Assembly: GCA_003221515.1 (NCBI GenBank)
Contig: QHSI01000137.1
Location: 1 to 44,474 of the forward strand
From: Candidatus Rokuibacteriota bacterium
GTDB lineage: Bacteria; Methylomirabilota; Methylomirabilia; Rokubacteriales; CSP1-6
DNA length: 44,474 bases
Reading direction: 5' to 3'
Part shown: positions 16,338-24,789 of the stretch, piece after piece
Numbering within the stretch: position 1 is the stretch's first letter
Layout of the letters: each line of letters begins with the position of its first letter
Notes under the pieces: model-generated
Database searches by the model: none
Told to the model about the DNA's origin: nothing
What the model saw: only the letters and a program-made list of their open reading frames with translations
Position numbers and translations under genes: made by a program

Positions 16338-16837
16338 GGGCAAGAGACCGGAGCCGTGATCCGGATGCGACCGGACGGGCTCACCACCACGTCGAGGCAG
16401 CCGGTTTGGGACGAGTTCTGGACCCGCAGCGTGCCGGAGGCCGTCGCCGCGCCCAGCGAGCTGAACGTGATCGTCGGAGCCTGCACGATGCGCGATCCGT
16501 TCTCCAGGCTGTGCCACCCCGACCCATCTCCCCCCGCCATCACCACGACGTTGGCGGAGGCGCATGGGCTCGCGGTTCCGGAGCAGAAGCGCGCCCGGTT
16601 GTTGGGATTCGTCTGCGCCTCGACGGTGTGCGAGGTGCCGCGCGTGATCGCGTACTGGCGCGCCTGGTTCAGCTCCACTATGATCGTGCGCGCCGCGCCA
16701 TTGGTCTCCTGCGCCCGCGTGTAGCTCAGATAGAGCGGGAAGGTGACCGCAGCGACGACCGCGATGACGCCGATCGTGATGACGAGCTCGACGAGCGAGT
16801 ATCCGGATGCCAAGCCACTGATTCTCCAGAGCTTCAT
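16334..16837 (-). CDS. fimT: GspH/FimT-family pseudopilin
   Basis: This 167-residue protein starts at ATG 16837 (AGGGA upstream). SGYSLVELVITIGVIAVVAAVTFPLYLSYTRAQETNGAARTIIVELNQARQYAITRG is the GspH/FimT signature, with cleavage expected at G^YSLVE. The C-terminus holds conserved Gly/Cys (GCLDVVVSPSGRIRI, SCP). FimT-like minor pilins have been linked to DNA binding and pilus priming. It is the first gene of the operon and lies 74 nt downstream of the sigma-54 promoter. An upstream ATG 20 codons earlier is possible but lacks an RBS. Confidence 0.83.
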   Translation of the reverse strand: MKLWRISGLASGYSLVELVITIGVIAVVAAVTFPLYLSYTRAQETNGAARTIIVELNQARQYAITRGTSHTVEAQTNPNNRARFCSGTASPCASANVVVMAGGDGSGWHSLENGSRIVQAPTITFSSLGAATASGTLRVQNSSQTGCLDVVVSPSGRIRITAPVSCP

Positions 16838-16910
16838 GGTTCCCTCGCGCGTGCTGGGCGTGGATGACATAGGTTTCGCGGCAGTGTAAGTACCCACCGG
16901 CGAACTTCAG

Positions 16911-16926
16911 AGCAATGGAGATGCCA
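16911..16926 (-). promoter_or_regulatory. Sigma-54 (RpoN) promoter of the pilus operon
   Basis: On the minus strand TGGCATCTCCATTGCT matches the -24/-12 consensus TGGCAC-N5-TTGCW, with GG and GC exactly 10 nt apart. It lies 74 nt before the first pilin ATG. RpoN-driven pilin transcription is well known in Pseudomonas, Myxococcus and Geobacter. The activator gene is not in this window. Confidence 0.6.
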
Positions 16927-16976
16927 CGCCGGCGATGTCTAGGAAACGCGAACTTAGCGAGCCGAGCGCGGACTCA

Positions 16977-17005
16977 GTGACAAATTGCGATGCGCAACGT
17001 GACAA
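16977..17005. promoter_or_regulatory. Candidate enhancer-binding site upstream of the sigma-54 promoter
   Basis: The inverted repeat TTGCGATGCGCAA (16985-16997) is flanked by two direct copies of GTGACAA (16977-16983 and 16999-17005). Its centre is about 65 bp upstream of the -24 element, a usual spot for NtrC-family activator sites. No other structure was seen in the 427-bp gene-free stretch 16838-17264 except the sigma-54 element and a -10-like TATACT at 17241. Confidence 0.4.
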
Positions 17006-17240
17006 GAATTGGCCAGCCATTCCGGAAAGATAGACGTCGGGCTTGCAGATAGACCGAGCTCGTTCACCAGGTTTTCGCCTCTCCGGGGCCGAGCGCGCGG
17101 ATCACGTTCGACTCCGCTCGTTGAGGACCGACGTCTCGTGGGATCGGGACGCGGAGCTCGCGCAGGCGCGCGACGGCGACTTCACCACGGCGAAACGTGA
17201 GCGCCCGCGATCGGCATCGGCTCCTCCGGCGGGCCGAGTG

Positions 17241-17246
17241 TATACT
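17241..17246 (+). promoter_or_regulatory. -10 element of tRNA-Ser promoter (candidate)
   Basis: TATACT is a 5/6 match to the -10 consensus, preceded by GTG and lying 18 nt before the tRNA. No clear -35 hexamer is seen at 16-18 bp upstream. Confidence 0.35.
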
Positions 17247-17264
17247 AAGCCCCGCTTGACCCTT

Positions 17265-17358
17265 GGAGAGGTGGCCGAGTCGGCCGAAGGCAGCCGCCTG
17301 CTAAGCGGTTACAGAGGCAAAACCTCTGTCCCGGGTTCGAATCCCGGCCTCTCCGCCA
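17265..17358 (+). tRNA. tRNA-Ser(GCT)
   Basis: Acceptor GGAGAGG pairs with CCTCTCC. The anticodon arm CCGC-CTGCTAA-GCGG shows GCT. A long class II variable arm (AGAGG...CCTCT) fits Ser, and the T arm is CCGGGTTCGAATCCCGG. The 3' CCA is encoded (17356-17358). Confidence 0.97.
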
Positions 17359-17408
17359 TTCAACTCGCACACCGTCCGTCTGGACATACCAGCCAGGAGG
17401 AGCTGAGC

Positions 17409-17594
17409 GTGGTTGCGAAACCGGGCACTGGCTTGATGATGGCCGGTGCGATCGTCGCGTTCTCTGGCCTCTGCATCGTTCTGGTCGAGGTGTTGCGTGT
17501 GCCCCCCTACGCGGTCCTGCTGGTCGTCGGCGTCGGCATGTTCGTGCTCGGCCTCATCCGTCGATTCAGCCGCGAGGATCGGGACAGAATCTGA
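17409..17594 (+). CDS. Small two-helix membrane protein
   Basis: This 61-residue protein starts at GTG 17409 with AGGAGG (17395-17400) 8 nt upstream. It contains two hydrophobic segments (GLMMAGAIVAFSGLCIVLVEVL and YAVLLVVGVGMFVLGLI) and a charged tail, RRFSREDRDRI. It sits between two tRNA genes. No family is recognised; the strong RBS and clean membrane topology support a real gene. Confidence 0.6.
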   Translation: MVAKPGTGLMMAGAIVAFSGLCIVLVEVLRVPPYAVLLVVGVGMFVLGLIRRFSREDRDRI

Positions 17595-17646
17595 CCCGCT
17601 CGAGGCTCGCCCCGGCGCGCCGGGTGGTGTATCGTAAGGCGCCGTT

Positions 17647-17723
17647 GCGCCCTTAGCTCAGGTGGACAGAGCGTCGGACTACGAATCCGAAGGCCAGAGG
17701 TTCGAATCCTCTAGGGCGCACCA
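17647..17723 (+). tRNA. tRNA-Arg(ACG)
   Basis: Acceptor GCGCCCT pairs with AGGGCGC. Anticodon loop CTACGAA reads ACG (inosine at 34 after deamination). The T arm is AGAGGTTCGAATCCTCT, and the 3' CCA is encoded (17721-17723). The tRNA adenosine deaminase gene that modifies this very anticodon lies 354 bp downstream. Confidence 0.97.
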
Positions 17724-17766
17724 CTACTTCTATCCCCAGCGCAGTGACTGACAGAAGGAGGATCCC

Positions 17767-18508
<742 letters not shown>

Positions 18509-18512
18509 GCCG

Positions 18513-19643
18513 CTAGAGCCTCGCCACCGCTGGAATCACCTTCGCACCCATCAGCTCGATCGAGCGCATCGTCGTGGGGTGGTCCATGCGCGATTCCTGA
18601 GCCTCTAGGAGCAAGTGGCCGACGCCGAGCTCGCGCCGCACGAGCGCGAAGCGCTCGGCGACCTCGTCCGGGGTGCCGGCGATGATGAAGTGGCCGTCGC
18701 GCAGCTCCTCGTAGCTCATCGTCGCCAGCGACCGCGGCCGCGCGCGCAGGGCGAACTGCTGGCCCGCGCGTGAGCGCATTCCGACCGGCGCGAACCACTC
18801 GACCGGCGCCCGGAGCGTCGGGCCCATCCGCCAGACGAAATGCTTCCCCGCCTCGACCGCCCTGGCGGTGGTGTCGGCCGTGACGGCGCAGATGAGGAAG
18901 CCGAGGTTGTCCGGCGTCACCGTACGTCCCACTTCGGCCGCGCCCTGGCGGTAGTAGTCGAAGAGCTCGCGTGCGATGTCGAACGGCACCAGGAACGGCA
19001 CGTAGGTGTAGCCCCGGCGTCCGGCCCAGATGGCCGTCTCCGGGCTCGCGGTGCCCGGGATCCAGATCGGCGGGTGCGGCTTCTGGAGCGGCAGGCACCA
19101 CGGGTTCACGTGGCGGAAGTGGTAGTGGCGCCCCTCCCACCGGAACGGCCCTTCCGCGGTCCAGCATTTCAAGATGAGATCGTGGCACTCCTCGAAGCGC
19201 TCGCGGTTGTGCACGGGATTCGTGTTGGCCCACCACGTCTCGACGCCGACCCCGCGCACGAAGCCCGAGAGGACGCGGCCGCCCGAGATCAGATCAGCCA
19301 TCGCGAGCTGCTCGGCCATCCGCACCGGGTTGTCCTCGATGGGCAGGATGTTGCCGAGCAGCAGGATCTTCGCCCGCTGCGTCGTGCGCGCGAGCACCGC
19401 CGCGGTCATGTTGACCCCGACGTTCACGCACGAGGGCGTCGAGTGATGCTCGTTGATCATCAGACCTTCGAAGCCGACCTGATCGGCCAGCTCGTACTCG
19501 GTCAGGTAGCGCCGGTAGTTCTCGGCGGCCTTGTTCCGGTCGAAGAACCGGTTCGGGAACTCGAGCCGGAGCGACGGATACTTGTCGCCCTCCGCGTCGG
19601 GGAACTCGTGGTGCGGCATCTCGCTGAAGTAGTAGAGCTTCAT
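18513..19643 (-). CDS. LLM-class flavin-dependent oxidoreductase
   Basis: This 376-residue protein begins MKLYYFSEMPHHEFPD. The luciferase-like monooxygenase barrel shows EGLMINEHHSTP, TQRAKILLLGNILPIEDNPVRMAEQLAMADLISGGRVLSGFVRGVGVETWW and PHPPIWIPGTASPETAIWAGRRGYTYVPFL. It uses reduced FMN (or F420) to oxidise an unknown substrate. Its ATG overlaps the stop of the alpha/beta hydrolase gene (ATGA), so the two form a coupled pair, typical of small catabolic units that oxygenate then hydrolyse a compound (inference). Confidence 0.87.
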   Translation of the reverse strand: MKLYYFSEMPHHEFPDAEGDKYPSLRLEFPNRFFDRNKAAENYRRYLTEYELADQVGFEGLMINEHHSTPSCVNVGVNMTAAVLARTTQRAKILLLGNILPIEDNPVRMAEQLAMADLISGGRVLSGFVRGVGVETWWANTNPVHNRERFEECHDLILKCWTAEGPFRWEGRHYHFRHVNPWCLPLQKPHPPIWIPGTASPETAIWAGRRGYTYVPFLVPFDIARELFDYYRQGAAEVGRTVTPDNLGFLICAVTADTTARAVEAGKHFVWRMGPTLRAPVEWFAPVGMRSRAGQQFALRARPRSLATMSYEELRDGHFIIAGTPDEVAERFALVRRELGVGHLLLEAQESRMDHPTTMRSIELMGAKVIPAVARL

Positions 19644-20434
19644 CGACGCGATTCTCCTCCGAGAAAGTCGAGCACCAGGCGCGCGAAGGCGTCGGGCTGC
19701 TCGATCGGCGGCAGGTGGCTGCACTTCTCGAGCACGGTGAGGCGCGCGTTGGGCAGAAGGCGACGATACTGCTCGCCGCACTCGACGGGCACGATCTGAT
19801 CCTCGCGGCCCCACACGATCAGCGCCGGGTTCGTCACACGCGGCAGGAAGTGCGCCAGCCGGGGATTGTGCATGTACGGCTTCCAGGTGAGGCGGGCGGT
19901 CATCTCGCGATTGCGCTCGGCGATCTCGAGCTGCGCCGGTGTCGGCGGAGTGCCGTAGAGCGCGTCCCACTCGGGCACCGTCTTGGGATCGTGGATGGTC
20001 TTCGCCAGCAGCTGCGCCGGCGAGTAGAAAAAGATGTCGAGGATCTCGCCCGTCTCCGGTTTGAGGCCGACCGGTGCGACCAGGATCAACCGGTTGATCG
20101 CGCCCGGGCTCATCGCCGCCATCTCCGCCGCGGTCCAGCCACCGATCGAGTGGCCCAGCACGTGCGGCCGGCCCAGTCCGGCGGCGTCGATGAACCAGAG
20201 GTGGAACCGTGCGAGGTCGTCGATACCGTCCATCCAGTCGGCGTCGCCCGAGCGCCCGAAGCCCGGGTGGGTGGGCGCCCACACCGTGAAGCGCTCGGAC
20301 ACCAGGTCGAGCCAGCGCGTCCAGCCGCGGTTGCCGCCGGCGCCGTGCAGCACCAGCAGCGGGTCGCCCTGGCCGCCGATCCACGTGTGCACCCCGATGC
20401 CGCCGACCGTGATCGTCTCCTCGCGTGGTCGCAT
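19640..20434 (-). CDS. Alpha/beta hydrolase
   Basis: This 264-residue protein from ATG 20434 begins MRPREETITVGGIGVHTWIGGQGDPLLVLHGAGG. The oxyanion-loop HG motif is LLVLHGAGG, the nucleophile elbow GHSIGGW, the acid in WGREDQIVP and the His in EKCSHLPPIEQP. This is the C-C hydrolase/haloperoxidase-like branch of the fold. Longer in-frame starts exist up to 20551 but add unrelated residues. It is coupled to the downstream LLM oxidoreductase. The substrate is unknown. Confidence 0.85.
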   Translation of the reverse strand: MRPREETITVGGIGVHTWIGGQGDPLLVLHGAGGNRGWTRWLDLVSERFTVWAPTHPGFGRSGDADWMDGIDDLARFHLWFIDAAGLGRPHVLGHSIGGWTAAEMAAMSPGAINRLILVAPVGLKPETGEILDIFFYSPAQLLAKTIHDPKTVPEWDALYGTPPTPAQLEIAERNREMTARLTWKPYMHNPRLAHFLPRVTNPALIVWGREDQIVPVECGEQYRRLLPNARLTVLEKCSHLPPIEQPDAFARLVLDFLGGESRR

Positions 20435-20665
20435 GCGGCGCATTATGCACCGCGGAATGGCGCTGGTCGACGCCTTGCAAATCGCCCGCGCTTGCGGCAT
20501 AAGGGGCTCGTGATCCTGCGTGTCCGGTGCCGAGACTGCATCTGTCGCCAACCCGAAGACCGCTGTCGATCGGAGTCGAGCGGGTAACGGCCGGATTCAG
20601 GCGAGCAGGCTGTCCGAGCGCCCACGGCCACCGGCCGCGGGCGTTCGTGTTTCAGGGGGGCAACG

Positions 20666-21259
20666 ATGCTGAAGACGATTCAGGAGGACATCCAGGCGGT
20701 GAAGCGCAACGATCCGGCCGCCCACGGCTGGCTGGAGATCGTGCTCTGCCACCCGCCGCTGCACGCGATCCTGGTCCATCGGATGGCGCACTGGATCTAC
20801 ACGCGCCTGGGCCTGCGCCTTCTGGCGCGACTCGTTGCCGTCGCCAACCGCTTCTGGACCGGCGTCGAGATCCATCCGGGCGCGCGCATCGGCCGCGGCT
20901 TCTTCATCGACCACGGCGCGGGCGTCGTCATCGGGGAGAGCGCGGTGGTCGGCGACTACTGCGTCATGTTCCACAACGTGAGCCTTGGCGGCACCGGCAA
21001 GTACAACGGCCAGCGGCATCCGATCGTCGGCAACCACGTGTTCATCGGGACCAACGCGATCCTGCTCGGTCCGATCAGGGTGGGGGACCACGCGAAGGTG
21101 GGCGCGAACGCCTTCGTCATCAACCGCGACGTGCCGGCGTACTGCACCGTCGTCGGCACGCCGGCCCGCATCGTGCGCCGCTTCGGCGAGCGGGTCGACG
21201 AAGAGCTGCCGCGGACGGTGCCGCCGTCGGGCGCGGTGCCGGTCGAGCTCGAGCTCTAG
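20666..21259 (+). CDS. cysE: Serine O-acetyltransferase
   Basis: This 197-residue protein shows the SAT N-terminal helix set (DIQAVKRNDPAAHGWLEIVLCHPPLHAILVHRMAHWIYT) and the left-handed beta-helix hexapeptides with catalytic signature GVEIHPGARIGRGFFIDHGAGVVIGESAVVGDYCVMFHNVSLGGTGK. It makes O-acetylserine for cysteine synthesis in the cytosol. It is shorter than E. coli CysE (273), fitting the short bacterial SAT class. A purine-rich RBS (AGGGGGG) precedes the ATG. The 231 bp upstream hold no recognised feature. It stands alone, without cysK. Confidence 0.92.
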   Translation: MLKTIQEDIQAVKRNDPAAHGWLEIVLCHPPLHAILVHRMAHWIYTRLGLRLLARLVAVANRFWTGVEIHPGARIGRGFFIDHGAGVVIGESAVVGDYCVMFHNVSLGGTGKYNGQRHPIVGNHVFIGTNAILLGPIRVGDHAKVGANAFVINRDVPAYCTVVGTPARIVRRFGERVDEELPRTVPPSGAVPVELEL

Positions 21260-21277
21260 CGCGCGGCGCGTGCCCGA

Positions 21278-22126
21278 CTACTTCAGGACGGCGGCGGCGA
21301 TCCGCGAGAGCTGCGCCGCCATCTCGGGCTCGGTCGCGACCGCGTCCAGCCGCACGACCACCCGCGTCGCGCCGGCGTCGAGGAAGCGTCGGATCAGATC
21401 GCGGTCGGGCGGCTGGCCGTAGACCGAGATCGTGATCGCGGACGGATCGCGGCCGGCGTCCTTGGCCAGCCGGTCGAGCGTGGCGCGGCTCCCGGCGACT
21501 TTCTCCGGCGTGATCCGGTTCGGGAGCCAGCCGTTGCCCCACTCGATCACGCGCTGCAGGACGTTCTTCGCGGCGCCGCCCAGGAGCACCGGCGGATGCG
21601 GCTTCTGCGCCGGCTTGGGGAACGACTTCACCGGCGGGAAGTCGTAGTACGTGCCGTGAAACTCGGCCGCCGGCTTCGTCCACAGCTCCTTCATGGCCAG
21701 GATCGACTCGCGCGTCTGCGTCCAGCGGTGGTCGAAGTCGCCGCCCATGATCTGGGTCTCTTCGCGCAGCCAGCCGGCGCCGATGCCGAACATGAACCGT
21801 CCGCCGCTGAACAGATCGAGCGTCGAGATCTCCTTGGCCAGCAGCAGTGGGTGACGCTCGGGGACGAGCACGATCCCGGTCGCGAGCTTCAGCGTCTTCG
21901 TGACCGCGGAGGCGCGCGCGAGCGCCACGAAGGGATCGACGAAGTGCGAGTAGCTCTCGGGGATCACGCCGTCGGGTGAGCCGGCGAAGCGGCTGGTCGA
22001 GTGCACGGGGATGAACGGATGCTCCGCGCACCAGAACGACTCGAAGCCGAGCCCCTCGGCGGTCTTCGCCATGAATGCCGGGTCGACCTGGTAGGCGGGC
22101 AGCGGAACCGAGATGCCGACGTTCAT
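21278..22126 (-). CDS. LLM-class oxidoreductase, probably F420-dependent
   Basis: This 282-residue protein resembles F420-dependent LLM proteins: MNVGISVPLPAYQVDPAFMAKTAEGLGFESFWCAEHPFIPV, then TLKLATGIVLVPERHPLLLAKEISTLDLFSGGRFMFGIGAGWLREE and PHPPVLLGGAAKNVLQRVIEWGNGWLP. It is the last gene of the nitrile hydratase operon, 26 bp after the HSL-type hydrolase. The F420 assignment rests on family resemblance; no F420 biosynthesis gene is present. The substrate is unknown. Confidence 0.85.
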   Translation of the reverse strand: MNVGISVPLPAYQVDPAFMAKTAEGLGFESFWCAEHPFIPVHSTSRFAGSPDGVIPESYSHFVDPFVALARASAVTKTLKLATGIVLVPERHPLLLAKEISTLDLFSGGRFMFGIGAGWLREETQIMGGDFDHRWTQTRESILAMKELWTKPAAEFHGTYYDFPPVKSFPKPAQKPHPPVLLGGAAKNVLQRVIEWGNGWLPNRITPEKVAGSRATLDRLAKDAGRDPSAITISVYGQPPDRDLIRRFLDAGATRVVVRLDAVATEPEMAAQLSRIAAAVLK

Positions 22127-22152
22127 CGTGACTCTCCTCTATCGTCGCTCGC

Positions 22153-23094
22153 TCAGCGAAGCGTCTGCCGCAGCGTCGCGGCGATGTGAGAGACCGCGCG
22201 GTTGCCGGTCTCGATCAGCTTCCCCATCCCCGCGAAGCCGTGGATCATGCCGCCGTAGCAGACGTAGTCCACGAGGACGCCGGCCTGCTGGAGCTTAGCC
22301 GCGTACGCCGCGCCCTCGTCACGCAGTGGATCGAACCCCGCGGTGACGACGAGCGCCGGCGGCAGCCCGGCGTGCGACGACGCGCGCAGCGGCGACACCC
22401 GCCAGTCGTTCGCCTGGCCCGCGGCGGCGAGATAGTGCGCGGTGAACCACCGCATGCTCTCGCGGGTGAGCATGTAGCCCTCGGAGAAGTCCTGATACGA
22501 GCGCGACTCGGCGGCCACGTCGGTCACCGGATAGACGAGCACCTGGAGCTTGATGATCGGCGCGCCCGCGTCGCGCGCTTGCAGCGCGACGACCGCCGCG
22601 AGGTTGCCACCGGCGCTGTCGCCACCAACGGCCAGGCGACTGGCGTCGACCCCGAACTCGCTCGCGTGCGCCACGGTCCAGCGCGTCGCGGCCCACGCGT
22701 CGTCTGCGGCGGCCGGGAACTTGTGCTCCGGCGCCAGGCGGTAGTCGACGTTGACGACGGTGACGCCGGCTTCCGCGGTGAGCTGCCGGCACAGGACGTC
22801 GTGCGTGTCGAGGTCGCCGATCACCCAGCCGCCGCCGTGGAAGTACATGAGCCCGGGCAGCGCGACCGACGCGGCGACGCCCGCGGGACGGTAGACGCGT
22901 AGCGGAATCGGCCCACCCGGGCCGTTCGCGACGAGATTCCTGACGGCGCCGATCTCGGGCGGCGTCGGCGTCGACGCCGGCCGCGTCTCGCGGAAGAGCT
23001 GACGGGCGTCCTTGGGCGACAGCGTGTTGTACGCCGGGCGCCCGGACTTGATGACGAGATCGATGACGGCCTGGGCCTGGGGATCGAGAGCCAT
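22153..23094 (-). CDS. Alpha/beta hydrolase, hormone-sensitive-lipase (HGGG) family
   Basis: This 313-residue protein has the HSL-family oxyanion motif YFHGGGWVIGDLDTHD, nucleophile GGDSAGGNLAAVV, acid in VTAGFDPLRDEGAAYA and His in GGMIHGFAGM. These are all catalytic residues of bacterial esterases close to lipases and arylesterases. It follows the nitrile hydratase accessory gene by 12 bp. The context suggests it could hydrolyse an ester or the amide product of the hydratase, but amide activity is not typical of this family. Confidence 0.88.
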   Translation of the reverse strand: MALDPQAQAVIDLVIKSGRPAYNTLSPKDARQLFRETRPASTPTPPEIGAVRNLVANGPGGPIPLRVYRPAGVAASVALPGLMYFHGGGWVIGDLDTHDVLCRQLTAEAGVTVVNVDYRLAPEHKFPAAADDAWAATRWTVAHASEFGVDASRLAVGGDSAGGNLAAVVALQARDAGAPIIKLQVLVYPVTDVAAESRSYQDFSEGYMLTRESMRWFTAHYLAAAGQANDWRVSPLRASSHAGLPPALVVTAGFDPLRDEGAAYAAKLQQAGVLVDYVCYGGMIHGFAGMGKLIETGNRAVSHIAATLRQTLR

Positions 23095-23106
23095 GGAGTC
23101 CTCCTG

Positions 23107-23445
23107 CTAGAACACGTCGTCGCGGCGGCCGGTCTCGAAGTCGTGGGTGCGCTCGGCGAGGGCCGCGGCGTCGAGCAGCCCTTTGTCGGCCAGCAGTCGC
23201 TCGAAGGCGCGCAGCCAGCGCTCGTAGTAGCTCGACGACTCGCCGACGCGCTCCGCGCGCGCGATCTCGTCGATCAGTCGGGCCTGAAACTCGCTCCACC
23301 CGAAGCTGGCGTCGTGGCTCATCGCCACGGTCATGCCGAAGATGCGGCCCTGCCACGCCTCGTCGAACACCAGCTCGCCGTTCTTGCGCGGCAGCGCGGC
23401 CGGGCCGGCCATGTCGGCGATCTCGCGGCTCGGAACGGCTTCCAT
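23107..23445 (-). CDS. Nitrile hydratase accessory protein
   Basis: This 112-residue protein ([65 protein letters not shown]...SSSYYERWLRAFERLLADKGLL) is a typical Co-type nitrile hydratase activator/accessory subunit. Such proteins resemble the N-terminal part of the beta subunit and aid cobalt loading by swapping alpha subunits. Its ATG overlaps the nthA stop by one base. A GTG one codon earlier (23448) is an equally coupled alternative start. Confidence 0.88.
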   Translation of the reverse strand: MEAVPSREIADMAGPAALPRKNGELVFDEAWQGRIFGMTVAMSHDASFGWSEFQARLIDEIARAERVGESSSYYERWLRAFERLLADKGLLDAAALAERTHDFETGRRDDVF

Positions 23446-24077
23446 CACTCCGCCCCAGCCCCGCGACGGCTTGCGGCGCCCACTTCAGCGCGCGGCGGGC
23501 GCACCACCGCCACGCCGATCATCGAGTCACGGGTCACCAGGTCGGCCAGCTCGGTCTCGCTCAGCTGCTCGGTGCCGGCCGGGCGCTCCGGGAGCACCAG
23601 GTAGCGCAGCTCGGCGCTCGAGTCCCAGATGCGGATCTCGGTGTTCTCGGGCAGCTCGACCCCGAACTCGCGCAGGACCACGCGCGGCTCCCGCACCGCT
23701 CGCGAGCGGTACTCGAACGATTTGTACCAGGTCGGCGGAAGCCCGATGAGCGCGTGCGGGTAGCAGGAGCAGAGCGTGCAGACGACGAGGTTGTGCACGC
23801 CGGGCGTGTTCTCGACGACGCGCAGGTCGACGCCGCCGAAGCCGAGCTCCTCGATCGCCTCGGTGCCGTCGGCCAGGAGCCGCTGCTTGTAGGCCGGGTC
23901 GACCCAGGCACGGGCGACGACCTTGGCGCCGTTGTGGGGGCCGATGTCCTCTTCGTAGGCGCTGACGATGCGATCGACCGCCTCGCTGGCGACGAGCCGC
24001 TTCTCGACCAGCAGCGACTCGAGCGCGCGTACGCGGAGGGACAGGATCGATTCGGGCTCGCGGTGGTGATGGCTCAT
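23445..24077 (-). CDS. nthA: Nitrile hydratase alpha subunit, Co-type
   Basis: This 210-residue protein contains the metal claw VCTLCSCYP (Cys 100, 103, 105). The Thr in CTLC marks the cobalt class; the iron class has [30 protein letters not shown] and [25 protein letters not shown] are family hallmarks. The enzyme hydrates nitriles to amides in the cytosol as an alpha/beta heterodimer. After the claw, PHALIG stands where most family members have PWPVLG, a possible pocket change. ATG 24077 follows AAGGAA. The order beta-alpha-accessory is the usual Co-type order. Confidence 0.95.
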   Translation of the reverse strand: MSHHHREPESILSLRVRALESLLVEKRLVASEAVDRIVSAYEEDIGPHNGAKVVARAWVDPAYKQRLLADGTEAIEELGFGGVDLRVVENTPGVHNLVVCTLCSCYPHALIGLPPTWYKSFEYRSRAVREPRVVLREFGVELPENTEIRIWDSSAELRYLVLPERPAGTEQLSETELADLVTRDSMIGVAVVRPPRAEVGAASRRGAGAE

Positions 24078-24089
24078 CAAGGTTCCTTT

Positions 24090-24773
24090 TCAGCGCTCGG
24101 GAGGCGCCGCCTCCAGGTAGCGCTCCCAGAGATCGATGTGGACGGGCGCCCACGACTCGGCCGACACGCCCCACAGCTCGGCGGCGTGAAAGCGGACGCT
24201 ATAGAGCGGATGGGCCTGGTGCCCGCCGTCGTGGGCGTTGGTGTCGGGGAAGATATAGGACCCGTGCGACCGTGCGATGACGCCGTGCTTGCCGCGCGCG
24301 TAGCGTGGCAGCCGCGTGTGGCCGACGGGCGCGTCGTGCCGCGTGACGATGTGATCGCCCGCGTTGAAGCGCGGGGGCGGGCCGGGCTGGCGGAAGTGCG
24401 GGCGCTCGGTGAGCGTACGCACCATGCGGGCCTGCAGATCGGGATCGGTGTGCGCCGGCGCCGGGTCGCGCCCCGCGGCCAGGTCGGCCATGCGACGCTC
24501 CAGCTCCTCGCGCGTGATCACGCCTTTCTCGACCAGCAACCGCACGTTGCGATCGAGCCAGCGCTCGTAGTAGCTCGAGGCCAGGTAGTCGCCCGGCGCC
24601 ATCCGCTCGATCGCGTGACGGCTCTCGTCGATGTTGAAGATCCCCTGGACGCCGCAGGCGCGCGTGAGGCCGAGCACCCGGCTCTCCCAGCGCGAGTGGA
24701 AGACGGGCTCGTTCGGCTCGGGCTCGACGGGCCCGAATCCGTGCATGCCGCCCATGTCGTGGATGCCGTTCAT
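24090..24773 (-). CDS. nthB: Nitrile hydratase beta subunit
   Basis: This 227-residue protein begins MNGIHDMGGMHGFGPVEPEPNEPVFHSRWESRVLGLTRA, the standard beta-subunit N-terminus. YYERWLDRNVRLLVEKGVI and HTRLPRYARGKHGVIARSHGSYIFPDTNAHDGGHQAHPLYSVRFHAAELWG are the conserved core that packs on the alpha claw with its Arg residues. It precedes nthA by 12 bp and follows an alpha/beta hydrolase gene by 16 bp. Confidence 0.95.
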   Translation of the reverse strand: MNGIHDMGGMHGFGPVEPEPNEPVFHSRWESRVLGLTRACGVQGIFNIDESRHAIERMAPGDYLASSYYERWLDRNVRLLVEKGVITREELERRMADLAAGRDPAPAHTDPDLQARMVRTLTERPHFRQPGPPPRFNAGDHIVTRHDAPVGHTRLPRYARGKHGVIARSHGSYIFPDTNAHDGGHQAHPLYSVRFHAAELWGVSAESWAPVHIDLWERYLEAAPPER

Positions 24774-24789
24774 ACTCGTATTGATAGCC

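Noticed and set aside
16984-17020. Second sigma-54-like element (TGGCCAATTCTTG) on the minus strand
   Set aside because: The GG-N10-GC spacing fails; only 16911-16926 fits.
19644-20480. N-terminal extension of the LLM oxidoreductase to 655 residues
   Set aside because: The extra part is antiframe to the alpha/beta hydrolase and is Arg/Gly-rich; the LLM family start is at 19643.
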